64,000 nt of DNA, from the NCBI GenBank assembly GCA_963848525.1, contig CAWKDZ010000002.1:806001-870000 (forward strand). The letters are read 5' to 3'. Positions within the stretch are counted from its first letter, which is position 1; every line of letters starts with the position of its first letter. The notes beneath the pieces were generated by a model. That model saw nothing but the letters and a program-made list of their open reading frames with translations, had not been told where the DNA came from and did no database searches. Shown one piece after another: positions 15,972 through 26,884 of the stretch. The position numbers and the translations under genes are program-made. This DNA is from JACCTU01 sp963848525 (GTDB lineage: Bacteria > Actinomycetota > Thermoleophilia > Gaiellales > Gaiellaceae).

Positions 15972-17090
15972 TCAGCGGAACGCGCTCTTCAGCTTCTCGA
16001 AGAACCCCTCGTCGGGACGGTAGTTCTCCTCGCCCGTGGCGCGCGCGAACTCCTCCAGCAGCGCGCGCTGTTCGTCGCCGAGCCGGCGGGGCACGACGAC
16101 GTTCACGAGCACGCGGTGGTCGCCGCGCCCGAACCCCTGGAGGACCGGCATCCCGTGCCCGTTCAGGACCCTGATCTCGCCCGGCTGCGTGCCGGCCTCG
16201 AACGCGAGCTCGAGCGCGCCGTCGAGCGTTTCGACCGTACGCGTCGTCCCCAGTGCGGCCTCCACGATCGTCAGGTCGATCGTCGAATAGACGTCGTCGC
16301 CCTCGCGGACGAAACGCGGATCGCGGTTGACGCGCACGCGCACGTAGACGTCACCGGCGGGACCGCCGAGGCTGCCGACGTGACCCGCGCCGCTGAGCCG
16401 GATCCGTTGGCCGTCGTGGATGCCCGCCGGGATCTCGACGACGAGGTTCTTGCGCTCGATCTTGCGGCCGGATCCACCGCATTCCTCGCACGGGTGCTCG
16501 ACGACGCGACCCTCGCCGCCGCACTGGGGACATGCGTGAGCGCGCACGAACTCGCCGAACACGCTCCGCCCGACCTGCTGCACGCGTCCCAGGCCGTCGC
16601 ACGTCGGGCAGACGGTCGGCTCGGTTCCTGGTTCGGCGCCGGTCCCGTCGCAGGCCGCGCAGCCGGCGACGACGTCGAACGGAACGTCGCGGGTCGCACC
16701 GGTCGCGGCCTCCGCGAGCTCGATCTCCACCTCCGCGGCGAGGTCGCGGCCGCGGGCGCGGCGCGGGCGTGCCCCGACCCCGAACAGATCGTCGCCGAAG
16801 AAGGCCGAGAAGAGGTCGGTCAGGCTGCCGAAGTCGAACTGCGACGGGCGGAAGCCGCCGCCCTGGAGGCCGGCGTGACCGAACCGGTCGTAGAGCTCGC
16901 GCGTCTCGGACTTCGAGAGCACCTCGTACGCCTCGACGACGTCGCGAAAGCGCTCCTCGGCGTCGGGCTCCTCCGAGACATCAGGGTGCAGCTCGCGCGC
17001 CTTGCGACGGAAGGCTCGCTTCAGCTCTGCGTCGTCGGCGCTGCGATCGACGCCGAGCAACTCGTAGTAGTCGCGCTTCGTCGTCGCCAT
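15972..17090 (-). CDS. dnaJ: Chaperone DnaJ
   Basis: DnaJ is the Hsp40 co-chaperone of DnaK. The 372-aa protein has a J domain with the HPD motif (ELHPDVSEE, about residue 36), a short G/F region and four zinc repeats (CAACDGTG, CPTCDGLG, CPQCGGEG, CEECGGSG). It then has the two substrate-binding domains. It follows hrcA after 21 bases and has its own TACGCT hexamer 6 bases before the ATG, so it may be transcribed separately as well. No CIRCE operator is visible. No dnaK or grpE lies nearby. Confidence 0.97.
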   Translation of the reverse strand: MATTKRDYYELLGVDRSADDAELKRAFRRKARELHPDVSEEPDAEERFRDVVEAYEVLSKSETRELYDRFGHAGLQGGGFRPSQFDFGSLTDLFSAFFGDDLFGVGARPRRARGRDLAAEVEIELAEAATGATRDVPFDVVAGCAACDGTGAEPGTEPTVCPTCDGLGRVQQVGRSVFGEFVRAHACPQCGGEGRVVEHPCEECGGSGRKIERKNLVVEIPAGIHDGQRIRLSGAGHVGSLGGPAGDVYVRVRVNRDPRFVREGDDVYSTIDLTIVEAALGTTRTVETLDGALELAFEAGTQPGEIRVLNGHGMPVLQGFGRGDHRVLVNVVVPRRLGDEQRALLEEFARATGEENYRPDEGFFEKLKSAFR

Positions 17091-17096
17091 GGCCGG

Positions 17097-17102
17097 AGCG
17101 TA
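17097..17102 (-). promoter_or_regulatory. -10 hexamer TACGCT of dnaJ
   Basis: TACGCT lies 6 bases before the dnaJ ATG in the 21-base gap after hrcA, predicting a leaderless dnaJ transcript. Confidence 0.55.
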
Positions 17103-17111
17103 GCGCCGCGG

Positions 17112-18152
17112 TCAGTTGTCCTCGAAGACGCCTTCGACGAAGCGCGACAGCTCGAACGCGGCCGAGCGCACCGAGCGAATCGCCTTCTCGTAGTCCATGC
17201 GCACCGGACCGAGCAGCGACACCGACCCGAGCGTGCGAGTGCTGAGCCCGTAGCCTGCGCCGACGATCGCGACGTCGCGCAGGGCCGGATTCTCGAGCTC
17301 CTCGCCGACCCGCACCGACGCGCGCGGCGAGTGCAGCGAGCGGCCGATCACCTCGAGCGCCGCCGCCCGGCGCTCGAGCATCTGCAGCGCACGCCGGCAC
17401 GCCTCGAGCTCGTCCTCGCGCAGCTGGCCGAGCAGGCCCGCCGCGCCGCCGACGAAGAGCTGCTGCTCGTCGTGCTCGAGCTCCGCGAACGCCGGGCGCA
17501 GGAGCGCGAGGAACGCGCGCTCACGCGGCGAGAGGCCCGGATCGTCGAAGCGCCGGCGAAGCACCCGCGTCCCGAGCTGCAGGCCGCCGACGCTCTCGTT
17601 CAGGTATTCGGCCGCCCAGCCGACGAGGCCGGGGTCGAGCGGCTCGGCGGTCGTGAAGATGCGCTTCGAGACGCCCCCACTCGACGTGATCACGACCACC
17701 ATCGTCACGTTCGCTTGCAGCTGGAGGACCTCGACGTGACGCACCGTTGCCGACTCGAGCGGGGGCGCCGAGACGAGGGCGAGCAGCCTCGTCATCTCGG
17801 AGAGCATCTCTGTCGTCGCCCGGAGCGCCGCGTCGACCTCGTTCTGGCGCGTCAGCTGCAGGTCGAGCACAGCCGGGCGCAGGTCGACGTCGGCGAGCAG
17901 CTGGCCCGCGTAGTACCGGAATCCGTCCTCGGTCGGGATCCGCCCAGCCGACGTGTGCGGGTGGGTGAGCAGTCCGAGCCGCTCGAGCTCGGCGAGCTCC
18001 GCACGCACCGTCGAGGGCGAGACACGGAGCCCGCTCCGTTCGACGAGCGTCTTCGAGCCGACGGGCTCGCCCGTGGCCACGTACTCGTCGACGACGCCGC
18101 GCAGGATCTCCCGCTGGCGGCCGGTGAGCTCGAGGACGCGTGAAGGGCTCAT
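17112..18152 (-). CDS. hrcA: Heat-inducible repressor HrcA
   Basis: HrcA represses heat-shock genes by binding CIRCE operators. The 346-aa protein has the N-terminal winged helix (TGRQREILRGVVDEYVATG, then VSPSTVRAELAELERLGLL) with the family motif HPHTSAGRIPTEDGFRYY. The C-terminal GAF-like domain is complete. I found no CIRCE inverted repeat before hrcA or dnaJ in this window, so its targets are elsewhere or its operator differs. Confidence 0.95.
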   Translation of the reverse strand: MSPSRVLELTGRQREILRGVVDEYVATGEPVGSKTLVERSGLRVSPSTVRAELAELERLGLLTHPHTSAGRIPTEDGFRYYAGQLLADVDLRPAVLDLQLTRQNEVDAALRATTEMLSEMTRLLALVSAPPLESATVRHVEVLQLQANVTMVVVITSSGGVSKRIFTTAEPLDPGLVGWAAEYLNESVGGLQLGTRVLRRRFDDPGLSPRERAFLALLRPAFAELEHDEQQLFVGGAAGLLGQLREDELEACRRALQMLERRAAALEVIGRSLHSPRASVRVGEELENPALRDVAIVGAGYGLSTRTLGSVSLLGPVRMDYEKAIRSVRSAAFELSRFVEGVFEDN

Positions 18153-18161
18153 TTGCAGGGA

Positions 18162-18167
18162 ATTTTA
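18162..18167 (-). promoter_or_regulatory. -10 hexamer TAAAAT of hrcA
   Basis: TAAAAT overlaps the hemW stop codon and ends 9 bases before the hrcA ATG. It is AT-rich in a very GC-rich setting and is a convincing -10 for hrcA-dnaJ, giving a leader of about 2-3 bases. Confidence 0.6.
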
Positions 18168-19271
18168 CGCGAGCAGGTCGGCGGTGACCGCGCCGCCGAG
18201 GAACCGGCCGCGCCGCGTCAAGGCAAGCGTCCCCTTGCGGCGGCTGACCAGGCCCAGTCCGGCGAGCCGATCGAGCGCCGCGCGGTCGAGCGCGGACTCG
18301 AGCCCGTCGAGCCGGAGCGGCTCGTCGAGGCGGAGCCCGAGCAGCACGCGTTCGCGCCGGAGCGTCTCCGCGTCGAGCGGCTCGAGCTCGCGCACGCGGC
18401 GCGCGGCCCGCGGCGAGGGCGTCGCGGTACGCCGCGAGCTTGGGCGTGTTGCGCCAACGCCGGCCGCGCACGGTCGAGACTGCGCCGATCCCGAGCCCGA
18501 GGTAGTCGCGCCCCTCCCAGTAAGCGAGGTTGTGCTGCGCCCTGAGATCGCGGTCGTCGGCCACGCTCGGAGCGCGACAGAAGTTCGCGGTCTCGTACCA
18601 GCGGTAGCCCGCGCCGGTCAGGGTCTCGACCACGCTCTCGAAATAGCCGTCCATCGCGTCGGCCTGACGCTCGAGCTCGGCTCCGTGCGCGTACGTGAAG
18701 CGAGTGCCGGGCTTCGCCTCCAGCTCGTAACAGGACAGGTGCTCGGGCTCGAGGCTCAGGGCCTCGGCGAGGTCACGTTCGAGCTCGGCGGGCCCCTGGC
18801 CGGGGATGCCGTAGAGGAGGTCGAGGTTGACGTTGTCGAAACCGGCATCACGGAGAACGTAGACCGCGCGCCTGACGTCCTCCGGCCGCGCACGCCGCTC
18901 GAGCACGTCCAGAAGGGCGGTGTTGAAGCTTTGTGCGCCGAGCGACACACGATTGACACGGTTTCGTGACAGCAGGCGGGCCAGCTCGGGCGTGACCGTC
19001 TCCGGGTTCGCCTCGACGGTCACCTCGAGGGCATCCGGCAGAGCCGCCAGCAGCCGCTCCAGCGCGTCCGCCGCCGTGAACGTGGGTGTCCCCCCGCCGA
19101 GGAAGATCGTGTCGAGCTCCGACGCGAGCAGCGTGCGCTCGAGCTCGAGCTCGCGGAGGAGCGCCTCGACGTAGGCGCCGTGATCCCCAGAGCGGCCGAC
19201 GACCGTGACGAAGTCGCAGTAGCCACACCGGTGCGCGCAGAAGGGAAGGTGCACGTAGAGGTGCGCGACGC

Positions 19272-19275
<4 letters not shown>
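18165..19275 (-). CDS. hemW: Heme chaperone HemW (one-base frameshift near 18396)
   Basis: HemW is a radical-SAM-family heme chaperone, often misnamed HemN. The main frame has VHLPFCAHRCGYCDFV with the Fe-S cysteines, FLGGGTPTFTAADALERLL, LGAQSFN and LSCYELEAKPGTRF. Near 18396 the frame changes and the C-terminal domain continues RELEPLDAETLRRERVLLGL. Removing one base gives 369 aa, the normal length. The GTG start overlaps the lepA stop as GTGA. Confidence 0.88.
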
Positions 19276-21062
<1,787 letters not shown>

Positions 21063-21066
21063 GACG

Positions 21067-22638
21067 TCACGCGCGCCGGAAGCGCGGCCGCAACGAGAGT
21101 AGCGCCTCGATCTCGCGCACCCCGAACAGGCGCGAGGCTGCGAGGTACGCCGCCCCGCCGAGGCCGAACGCGCCCGCGAGCGCGACGGCCTGCCCGCCGA
21201 AGCCGCGGCCGAGGAGCTCGTCGAGCGCCCACCACACGCCGTACGCGACCGCCGCCAGGACGACCGAGGCGGCGACGATCCGGCCGAGCGAGGAGAGCAG
21301 GGCGGCGCCGTCGACCCGCCCGAGTCGACGCCGGAGCGCGAAGAAAAGGACTCCCGCCGCCGCGAAGTTCGCGAGCGAGATCGCGAGCGGGATGCCCCAC
21401 GTCCCCACGCGGTAGAGCAGCGCGAACAGGACGGTGTTCAGGACGAGGTTCCCGGCCGCGACGTACGTCGGGACCCGCGGCAGCTGTAGGCCGAAGAAGG
21501 CGCGGTTCAGCATCAACATCGCGCCGTTCGCGGCGAGCCCGATGGAGAACGCGGCGAGACATGCCGCCACGACCGGCGTCTGATCGGGCGTAAATGCGCC
21601 GCGCTCGTAGAGGATGCGGACGATCGGTTCCGCGAGGACGATCAAGACCGCCGACGCGGGCAGCAGGAGGAAGGCGATCTGGCGGATGCCGAGCGAGACG
21701 GTGTCGCGGAAGCCGTCGACGTCGTTCCGCGCCGCGAAGCGCGAGAGCGCGGGAAAGAGCACGGTGGCGACCGCGACGGAGAACATCCCCTGCGGCAGCA
21801 TGTAGATGCGGAACGCTGCCTCGATCGCACTCGGCGCGATCGTGGGGTCGACGAAGCGCGACGCGAAGAACGTCCCGATCAATGTGTTGACGTTGATCAG
21901 GCCGAGGCCGAGCATCACCGGGACCATCAAGACGAACACGCGCTTGACGGCCGGGTCCCGGACGTCCAGGAGCAGCTGAAGCCGGCCGTCGAGGCCGCGC
22001 AGCCACGGCACCGGGAGGAGCACCTGGATCACCGTCCCGACGAGGATCGAGCCCGCGTACACGTAGAGCGCGGCGTCGGTCGAGTCGGTCTGCGGCACAC
22101 CGATGACGAGCCCGACGATGATCGCGATGTTCCAGAACACCGGCGTCAGCGCCGGGACGGTGAAGTGGTCGTAGCTGTTGAGGATCGCGACGAAGATGCC
22201 GCCGATGCCGAGCAGCGTCACGATCGGGAAGAGCACGCGCGTGAGGCCGACGGCGAGGTCCTCGTAGTCCGCCGGGAGACCGAACGGCGCGATCAGCAGC
22301 GGCGCGACGAGGATCGCGAGCGCAGTCAGTGAGCCGAGGCCGAGCAGCATCAGCCAGAACACGGTCGAGGCGACGCGCCACGCGCGGGCGCGCTCTCCCT
22401 TCTCGAGCAGCTCGCTGAAGACCGGCACGAGCGCAGGCCCGAGCGCCATGTCCGCGACGAGCGCGCGGACGAGGTTCGGGATCAGGAACGCAACCGTGAA
22501 CGCGTTGATCGGGCCCTCGACGCCGAAGTAGCGGCGCGCCACGATCTCGCGGACGAGGCCGAGCACGCGCGAGATCCCGGTGGCGAACGAGAAGATCGCC
22601 GCGGACCACGCCAATCTGCGGCCGCGGCGCGCCTCCAC
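21067..22638 (-). CDS. murJ: Lipid II flippase MurJ
   Basis: MurJ flips lipid II across the membrane for peptidoglycan synthesis. The 523-aa protein has about 14 membrane helices and the MVF-family start FSFATGISRVLGLVREIVARRYFG. The GTG start is fixed by a TATACT hexamer 6 bases upstream. It heads the murJ-lepA-hemW stretch and is divergent from rpsT. Confidence 0.93.
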   Translation of the reverse strand: MEARRGRRLAWSAAIFSFATGISRVLGLVREIVARRYFGVEGPINAFTVAFLIPNLVRALVADMALGPALVPVFSELLEKGERARAWRVASTVFWLMLLGLGSLTALAILVAPLLIAPFGLPADYEDLAVGLTRVLFPIVTLLGIGGIFVAILNSYDHFTVPALTPVFWNIAIIVGLVIGVPQTDSTDAALYVYAGSILVGTVIQVLLPVPWLRGLDGRLQLLLDVRDPAVKRVFVLMVPVMLGLGLINVNTLIGTFFASRFVDPTIAPSAIEAAFRIYMLPQGMFSVAVATVLFPALSRFAARNDVDGFRDTVSLGIRQIAFLLLPASAVLIVLAEPIVRILYERGAFTPDQTPVVAACLAAFSIGLAANGAMLMLNRAFFGLQLPRVPTYVAAGNLVLNTVLFALLYRVGTWGIPLAISLANFAAAGVLFFALRRRLGRVDGAALLSSLGRIVAASVVLAAVAYGVWWALDELLGRGFGGQAVALAGAFGLGGAAYLAASRLFGVREIEALLSLRPRFRRA

Positions 22639-22644
22639 GCGGCG

Positions 22645-22650
22645 AGTATA
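22645..22650 (-). promoter_or_regulatory. -10 hexamer TATACT of murJ
   Basis: TATACT is one base from the TATAAT consensus and lies 6 bases before the murJ GTG. It is the best single example of the leaderless-type arrangement in the window. Confidence 0.7.
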
Positions 22651-22675
22651 CGAGGGCGCCTGCTACCATCCTGCC

Positions 22676-22696
22676 GCCCGCGCTGCGGGCGTTTTT
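22676..22696 (+). promoter_or_regulatory. Hairpin plus T5 in the rpsT leader
   Basis: GCCCGC (22676-22681) and GCGGGC (22685-22690) form a perfect 6-bp stem with a GCT loop, followed by GTTTTT, and the rpsT ATG comes 5 bases later. It looks like an intrinsic terminator inside a 5' UTR. A TACCAT hexamer at 22664-22669 would start the RNA at the hairpin. It may be an attenuator or a 5' stabilising hairpin controlling S20 output; this is inference. Confidence 0.5.
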
Positions 22697-22701
22697 ACGC
22701 C

Positions 22702-22962
22702 ATGGCGAACATCAAGCAGCAGAAGAAGCGCGTCCGCATCGCCGCCCGGCAGCGGCTCGAGAACCTGCGCTATCGCTCGACGATCAAGACGCTGACGAAG
22801 CGGCTCGAGCGCGCGGCCTCCGGCGACGGCGACCCCGCCGCGGAGCATCGCGAGCTCGTGCGCCTGATCGACCGCGCGGCCGCACGCGGCGCCCTGCACA
22901 AGAACACCGCCGCGCGCAAGAAGGCTCAGGCCGCCCGGATCGCCGCGGGCAGCTCGAGCTAG
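22702..22962 (+). CDS. rpsT: 30S ribosomal protein S20
   Basis: The 86-aa basic protein is S20: MANIKQQKKRVRIAARQR at the start, then YRSTIKTLTKRLERA, and a C-terminal ALHKNTAARKKAQAARIA. It binds 16S rRNA early in 30S assembly. It stands alone on the plus strand between divergent murJ and convergent holA. A hairpin with a T-run lies directly before its ATG. Confidence 0.97.
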   Translation: MANIKQQKKRVRIAARQRLENLRYRSTIKTLTKRLERAASGDGDPAAEHRELVRLIDRAAARGALHKNTAARKKAQAARIAAGSSS

Positions 22963-22963
22963 C

Positions 22964-23947
22964 TCAGGCCGCTCTCCCGCGCGTCACGTCGACCAGGGCT
23001 CGCTCGAGCTCGAGGTCGCCTGCGAGCCGCGAGCCGCCCTTGAGCGCGTGGTCGAGCTCGGCCAGGCGCACCGCGGCGTCGCGCAGCTCGTCGTCGGTGA
23101 ACCCCTCCGCCTGGCGGACGAGCTTCTGGACGTAGTACGGGTGGCGCTTCAGGCGCGAGGCGATCTCCTGCGCTCCGAGCCCCTCGGCGAGCAGGCTCTT
23201 GCATTCCTGGAGCCGGCCGAGGTGGCGGGCGAGCGCGCCCACGAGGCGGGGTGAGACGTCGCGGCGCGGCGACGCTTCGCGCTCGAACGTGCTCTCCGCG
23301 GCCGCGAGCACGGCGACGACGTCGCGCGCACCCCACGCATCGGTGAGCGCGAACGAGGGCACCTCGCCGAACGGCACGACGAGCTCGCGGACGGACTCCC
23401 ACTCGAGCGGTTCGCCGTCAGCCCAGGTGACGAGCTTCGCGACCTCGTTGGCGAGGTGGTGCAGGTCGGGGTCCTGCCCCTCCGGGACGACGGCGTCGAG
23501 CAGCGAGCGGCTGAACTCGCGGTCGACCTTGACACCGTGCCCGGCGAACTGCTGCACGACCCAGTCGATCATCTTCTTGCGCTCGACGTCGTAGACGAGG
23601 ACGTCGCCGTGCTTCGCGACGGTCTTGGTCAGCGGGGAGTCCTTGCGCAGCCCGGCGGCGACGAGCGCAAGGACCGTGCCCGGCGCGGGATCCGAAGCGT
23701 ACGCCGCCACGGCCTTGGCGTCCTCGGCGCGCCAGCGTTCGACGGCGTCGACCACGACGAGCCGCTCGCCTCCGAAGAGCCCGAGCGCGTTGCACGACGC
23801 GACCGCGTCGTCGCCCGACGTCTCCGGAGCCGCGAGCAGCACGGCGGCCTCGGGGTCGAAACGGTCGCGCAGCCGGCGGAGGGCGCGCTCGATCTTCGGC
23901 CGGTCCGACCCGGTCAGCAGGTAGAGCGGCTTCAGCTCGTCGCTCAC
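22964..23947 (-). CDS. holA: DNA polymerase III delta subunit
   Basis: HolA is the clamp-loader subunit that opens the sliding clamp. The 327-aa protein matches the family: YLLTGSDRPKIERALRRL, AVASCNALGLFGGERLVVVD and the C-terminal RHPYYVQKLVRQAEGF. It follows comEC on the same strand, as in many bacteria. TAGGCT is 6 bases before the GTG start. Confidence 0.92.
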   Translation of the reverse strand: MSDELKPLYLLTGSDRPKIERALRRLRDRFDPEAAVLLAAPETSGDDAVASCNALGLFGGERLVVVDAVERWRAEDAKAVAAYASDPAPGTVLALVAAGLRKDSPLTKTVAKHGDVLVYDVERKKMIDWVVQQFAGHGVKVDREFSRSLLDAVVPEGQDPDLHHLANEVAKLVTWADGEPLEWESVRELVVPFGEVPSFALTDAWGARDVVAVLAAAESTFEREASPRRDVSPRLVGALARHLGRLQECKSLLAEGLGAQEIASRLKRHPYYVQKLVRQAEGFTDDELRDAAVRLAELDHALKGGSRLAGDLELERALVDVTRGRAA

Positions 23948-23953
23948 GGAGCA

Positions 23954-23959
23954 AGCCTA
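23954..23959 (-). promoter_or_regulatory. -10 hexamer TAGGCT of holA
   Basis: TAGGCT lies 6 bases before the holA GTG in the short gap after comEC. Confidence 0.5.
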
Positions 23960-23960
23960 C

Positions 23961-26233
23961 TCAGCGCTCCGCTCGCACCCAGAGCCGGCGGCCGTCCGAC
24001 TCCACCACGACGCGACCGTCCTGATCTGTGCGGTAGACCTCGAGCGCGGGCGCCCGCTCCAGCGCCCAGACCGTCGACGGAGCCGGGTGCCCGTAGTCGT
24101 TGCCGAGCCCGCTCGAGACGACCGCGATCCTCGGGCGCGTTCGCTCGAGCAGCTCGGCGAGCCCCTCGTCCGCCGACCCGTGGTGCGCGACCTTGAGGAT
24201 CTCGACGGGCGGTGGGTCGAGCGGCAGCGTCACCGGCGACTCGGCGTCGGCGGTCAGGAGCACGTCGACAGCGCGGAAGGAGACGAGGAGGACGAGGGCC
24301 TGCAGGTTGGGGTCCTCGCCCGGGTAGCCCGGCCCGTCCGGCCAGAGCACGACCACCCGCAGCGGTCCCACGCGGAGCACACGGCCGGCTCTGCCGACAA
24401 CGACCCGCACGCCACGTCGCCTCGCCTCCGCGAGCGCCGCGCGTTCCTCCGGGCCGCTGGTCGCGAGCCGTGGGTCGAGCACGAAGCCGACCTCGACGGC
24501 GCGGAGGACGTCGGCGGCGCCGCCGATGTGGTCGCGTTGCGGGTGCGTCAGCACGAGCGCGGTCAGATGCCGGACGCCGAGCTTTGTCAGCTGTCGCGCG
24601 ACGCCGGCTTCGGGTGGGCCCTGATCGACGAGGAGCCGGACCCCGGGCGCTTCGACCAGGCACGCGTCGCCCTGGCCGACGTCGAGGAACGTGACCCGCA
24701 ACCCGTCGGGCGGCGGTCGCGGCGCTGGATCTCTGCGGCGACCCATGCGACGAGCAGCATCGGCACGCACAGGCGAGCGCGGCGACGGCGCGAACCGGTC
24801 CTAGGCGCACGCAGCCGCACCAGCACGGCGGCGACCGCGCCCACGGCGGCGATCGTAAGGAGCGCCCGCCCCGAGGTCAGCTGCGCGAACGGCAGGCTCG
24901 CGACGCGTCGCGCGCACGCGATCAGATAGGCCGCGAGCCAGCCGTCGACCCACGCCAGCGCGAACGCCGCGGACGGCGCGACCGGCGCGAGCACGCCGGC
25001 GGCGAGCGCGAGCCCGAGCAGCGGCCCGACGATCGGGGCGACGAGCGCGTTCGCGAGGACGGAGAACACCGGCACGGCGCCGAAGTGGAACCACAGGATC
25101 GGCGCGGTGGCCACACCGCAGGCGAGCGAGAGCGAGACGACGAGCGCGACCGCCCGTGGCACCGGGTAGCCCTCGAGGAAGCGCAGCAGGGGCGGGACGC
25201 CGACGAAGATCGCGGTGACCGCTCCGAACGAGAGCTGGAAGCCCGGCTCGCGCAGCGAGTACGGGTTCCAGGCGAGCAGCACGGCGGCGCCCGCGAGCAG
25301 CAGCCACCAGCGGTCACGCTGACGGGCGGTCAGCCAGGCGACTGCCGTCAGCGCGCCCGCGACGCCCGCGCGAACCACCGACGGTTGCCAGCCGACCGCG
25401 AGCACGTACCCTGCGATCGCGGCGACGACGAGCACCTGGGCCGGGAGGTTGGACAGGCCCACGAGCCACGCGACCAGGAGGACGCTGAACGCGAGCAGCG
25501 CGACGTTCTGGCCCGAAACCGCCAGCAGGTGGTAGAGGCCCGAGGCCCGGAAGGCGTCGCGCAGCCCAGAGCTCAGTCCCTCGTCTTCGCCGAGCACGAT
25601 CCCCGCGAGGACCGCACGCCGCTCGCCCTCGAGCCCGTCGAGGCCGCGAACGAGCGCGCGGCGCAGCCGATCGGCGAGTCCGCCGATTCCTCCGCGCGCG
25701 CCGACGACGCGCCACGTCTGCGCGCGCAGGACGACGTGCACTCCGCGCAGCCGCAGCCAGGCCCGCTCGTCGAACTCGGGGTCGCTGGCAGGCTCCTCGA
25801 CGTGGGCGAAGAGCTCGAGCAGCGCGCCCTGTGGCGGCGCGCGCCCGCGCGGGAGCTCGAGCTGGACCGCCTCGGAGACAACACGACCTCGAAAGCGGAG
25901 CACGCGCGCGGCGACGCGCACCTCGTACTCCGAGCGCCGCGCCGGCGCGGTCACGACGACGAGCGCGTCGCCGGCCGCTCCGACTTCCCCAGCGAGCACG
26001 CTGCGGTCGAGCGCGTCGAGCCGACCGCTCCCCCACCACCAGCCCGCGAGCGCGCAGCCGAGCGCGAGCAATACGACCCGCGCCCGCGCGTCGTGCAGCA
26101 GCGTCGCGCCGACCGCCGCCGTCGCAGCCGCCCCGAGCGCGAACCCGCCGACGCGCGCGACGTTCGAGGCGGCGAGGCCGAGCAGCAGGGCGCCGGCGAC
26201 GAGGTGCGCGGGCCACCGATCGACGACGCTCAC
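23961..26233 (-). CDS. comEC: Competence DNA channel ComEC (one-base frameshift near 24740)
   Basis: ComEC carries single-stranded DNA across the membrane during transformation. The first frame has the N-terminal DUF4131 region, the competence domain (LAGIVLGEDEGLSSGLRDAF, LLAVSGQNVALLAF) and about ten helices. The C-terminal metallo-beta-lactamase domain is in another frame: VTFLDVGQGDACLVE, then VLTHPQRDHIGGA. The frames meet near 24740, where one base seems to be missing, the only such case here; other broken genes have an extra base. Repaired length is about 757 aa. It overlaps comEA as GTGA. Confidence 0.87.
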
Positions 26234-26829
26234 GGCGCCACCAGCCCCTGGAGCTGCTCGAGCCGGGCGGGACCGATCCCCGCGATCGCATCGAGCTCGC
26301 GGACGGACGAGAACGCACCGTGCTGCTCCCGGTAGTCGACGATCTTCTGCGCAGTGACAGGGCCGACGCCCGGAAGCGCGTCTAGCTGCTCGAGCGTCGC
26401 CGAGCTGAGGCTGACCGGGCCGGAGCTCGGGCCGCCCGCTCCCGCGCCCTCGGGCACGAACGCGCCCGGAGACGCCCGCGCGGGCACGACGACCTGCTGG
26501 CCGTCGGCGACGGACGCCGCCAGGTTGATCCGCGCGAGATCGGCGCCCCCAGTGGCCCCGCCTGCCCGCGCGACCGCGTCGGCGACGCGTTTTCCGCGCG
26601 CGAGCCGGTAGAGGCCGGGCTGACGCACGGCGCCGACGACGTGGACGACCACCGGCGGGGTCGGCGCCGCGGCGACGGGCGCGACCACCACCTCGGCGCC
26701 GCGCTCGGCACCGGAGGCCGCCCCCGCGCCGAGCACGAACCGCCCCGCAAGCACGAGCAGCACGAGCCCGGCCGCGACGACGGCGAGCGCGCGCGACCGC
26801 GAAACGGACAGTTCCGGCATGTCGCCCAT
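26230..26829 (-). CDS. comEA: ComEA-type DNA receptor
   Basis: The 199-aa protein has one N-terminal membrane helix (about residues 14-35), an SLBB domain (VVVHVVGAVRQPGLYRL) and a C-terminal helix-hairpin-helix pair (LDALPGVGPVTAQKI, LDAIAGIGPARLEQL) that binds double-stranded DNA. With comEC downstream it forms a DNA-uptake or recycling operon. No pilin genes are in the window. Confidence 0.92.
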   Translation of the reverse strand: MGDMPELSVSRSRALAVVAAGLVLLVLAGRFVLGAGAASGAERGAEVVVAPVAAAPTPPVVVHVVGAVRQPGLYRLARGKRVADAVARAGGATGGADLARINLAASVADGQQVVVPARASPGAFVPEGAGAGGPSSGPVSLSSATLEQLDALPGVGPVTAQKIVDYREQHGAFSSVRELDAIAGIGPARLEQLQGLVAP

Positions 26830-26884
26830 CGTGGCAACGAAAGCGTCACGCGTGTGTGACGCCTTCGTGCCGAAGCCGTGTCGG

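Noticed and set aside
17091..18170. CIRCE operator for HrcA.
   Set aside because: No TTAGCACTC-N9-GAGTGCTAA or close variant is seen before hrcA or dnaJ.
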